From Castellaniella hirudinis_A (GTDB taxonomy: Bacteria > Pseudomonadota > Gammaproteobacteria > Burkholderiales > Burkholderiaceae_B): DNA of 64,000 bases. Below are positions 63,021 to 64,000 of this stretch, piece by piece (positions within the stretch are counted from its first letter, which is position 1; every line of letters begins with the position of its first letter). Both the position numbers and the translations under genes were made by a program. The stretch lies in contig NZ_JBLGTV010000006.1 in NCBI RefSeq assembly GCF_047468865.1, positions 1 to 64,000 of the forward strand. Direction: 5' to 3'. The notes beneath the pieces were generated by a model that saw only the letters and a list, made by a program, of their open reading frames with translations, did not search any database and was not told the origin of the DNA.

Positions 63021-64000
63021 ATGAGTACCACCATGTCCAATATTTCAACGTCGGCGGCCCGCCTGCCGGACGAACGCATCCGCTCGGTCGGCTTCCTGCA
63101 GAAGCTGCTGATGCGGCCAGAATTCGGCGCCCTGTCCGGCACGTTGCTGATCACCCTGATGTTTATCATCGTGGCAGGCGATGCGGGTATGTTCAGCATG
63201 GAGGGCATCATCAATTGGGCCACGGTGGCCGGCTATCTGGGCATCATTGCCGTCGCGGCGGCGCTATTGATGATTGCCGGCGAATTCGATCTGTCCATCG
63301 GCTCGATGATTGGTTTTGCCGGCATGATGGTGGCTATCCCCATTTTGTACTGGGGCTGGCCGCCGATGGTGGCCGTGCCATTTTCTTTTTTCGTCGCCAT
63401 GTCTCTGGGTTGGCTGAATGGCTGGCTGGTCATCAAGACAGGCCTGCCTTCGTTTATCGTCACGCTGGCGTTTTACTTCATCTTGCGTGGACTCAGCCTG
63501 GCGATCAGCGTGCTGTTGACGGGGCGCACCATTATTTCAGGCGAGGGCGACCTCATCCTGCGCGATGCCATGGCCGCCGACCCGGTGATCGGCCTGCTGT
63601 TTCTGGGCCATGTCTTTACCGGGCTGTTCAACTATTTGGCGGGGATTGGCTGGCTGGACGCCCGCGCGGATGGCACCGCCCTGGCGATCGGGATACCCAA
63701 GGTCATTGTCTGGTGGGGCATCCTGACCTTGGCTGGCGCTTTTGTGCTGGCGCGGACTCGCCTGGGCAATTGGATCATGGCTTGTGGCGGCGACGCCAAT
63801 GCGGCCAAGAACGTGGGGATTCCCGTCACGCGGGTAAAGATCGCTTTGTTTGTCTTCGTCGCTTTCGCGGCCACCTTGTTCGCCACGCTGCAGGTGGCCG
63901 ATGCCGGATCCGCCGCCGCCGACCGGGGCTTGCAAAAAGAGTTCGAGGCCATTATTGCAGCGGTGATTGGCGGGTGTTTATTGACAGGCGGCTATGGCTC
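63021..64000 (+). CDS. ABC sugar transporter permease (RbsC-like), partial at window edge
   Basis: Open from ATG 63021 to the window end (326 codons, no stop), so it is incomplete at the 3' side. It has about 8 hydrophobic segments. The conserved permease motif GEFDLSIGSMIGFAG lies near residue 88, and LGNWIMACGGDANAAKNVGIPV near 250 is the cytoplasmic EAA-like loop of the BPD_transp_2 family. An ATP-binding subunit gene is expected downstream. Composition is somewhat less GC-rich than the dnaX region. Confidence 0.88.
   Translation, partial: MSTTMSNISTSAARLPDERIRSVGFLQKLLMRPEFGALSGTLLITLMFIIVAGDAGMFSMEGIINWATVAGYLGIIAVAAALLMIAGEFDLSIGSMIGFAGMMVAIPILYWGWPPMVAVPFSFFVAMSLGWLNGWLVIKTGLPSFIVTLAFYFILRGLSLAISVLLTGRTIISGEGDLILRDAMAADPVIGLLFLGHVFTGLFNYLAGIGWLDARADGTALAIGIPKVIVWWGILTLAGAFVLARTRLGNWIMACGGDANAAKNVGIPVTRVKIALFVFVAFAATLFATLQVADAGSAAADRGLQKEFEAIIAAVIGGCLLTGGYG

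Overview
The window is a high-GC chromosomal segment of a betaproteobacterium, most likely order Burkholderiales and family Alcaligenaceae (Bordetella/Achromobacter/Castellaniella-like). I infer this from the protein sequences, the extreme G/C third-position bias, and several conserved gene blocks: miaB-phoH-ybeY-corC-lnt, queA-tgt-yajC-secDF, tkt-gap-pgk and ffs-dnaX-ybaB-recR. No phage, IS element or CRISPR array was seen. Genus-level placement is a guess.

Anaerobic nitrate block (1-11.6 kb). narK (nitrate/nitrite antiporter) lies behind an FNR/DNR-type box. It is followed by narGHJI (membrane-bound nitrate reductase) and a parvulin-type prolyl isomerase. On the opposite strand is a nitric-oxide response operon: truncated hemoglobin, nnrS, nsrR. 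A near-perfect 11-1-11 NsrR operator sits on its -10 element, so the operon is probably autoregulated by NO.

Envelope sugar cassette (11.7-16 kb). It holds a GT2 polyprenyl-phosphate glycosyltransferase, an ArnT-like GT83 transferase, a GtrA-type flippase and a YdjC-type deacetylase. This is the same set of activities as the Bordetella lgm system, which adds glucosamine to lipid A phosphates. The deacetylase reads in frame into a complete TIGR01244/BLH-type phosphatase-like domain that has its own ribosome site and ATG. A universal stress protein follows.

Molybdenum cofactor block (16.5-21.3 kb). moaA-mobA face the operon moaC-moaD-moaE-moaB-moeA. Together they can supply the bis-MGD cofactor of NarG.

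Middle (21.3-42.6 kb). Contents are an MFS transporter, an EamA transporter, bioB, a tRNA cluster (Ala-GGC, Glu-TTC, Asp-GTC) with a clear promoter and terminator, and a large PAS-PAS-GGDEF-EAL protein whose EAL domain has lost key residues. Then come lnt-corC-ybeY-phoH-miaB, an AT-rich islet encoding a small membrane/zinc-ribbon protein, secF-secD-yajC-tgt-queA, dacB and upp.

Right part (42.7-64 kb). Contents are yqjD-yqjE-yqjK-like genes, ubiD, a lytic transglycosylase, an aminotransferase, a flavoprotein-like gene, a malic enzyme (maeB), a patatin, an orphan barstar, rsmE, tkt-gap-pgk, the 4.5S SRP RNA, dnaX-ybaB-recR, and the start of a sugar ABC transporter (binding protein plus a permease cut by the window edge).

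The items most worth a second look are the deacetylase-phosphatase fusion with an internal start, the NsrR-box operon, the degenerate EAL domain, the AT-rich zinc-ribbon islet, and the strong hairpin that contains the moaA ribosome-binding region. I found no strong candidate for an entirely new system.
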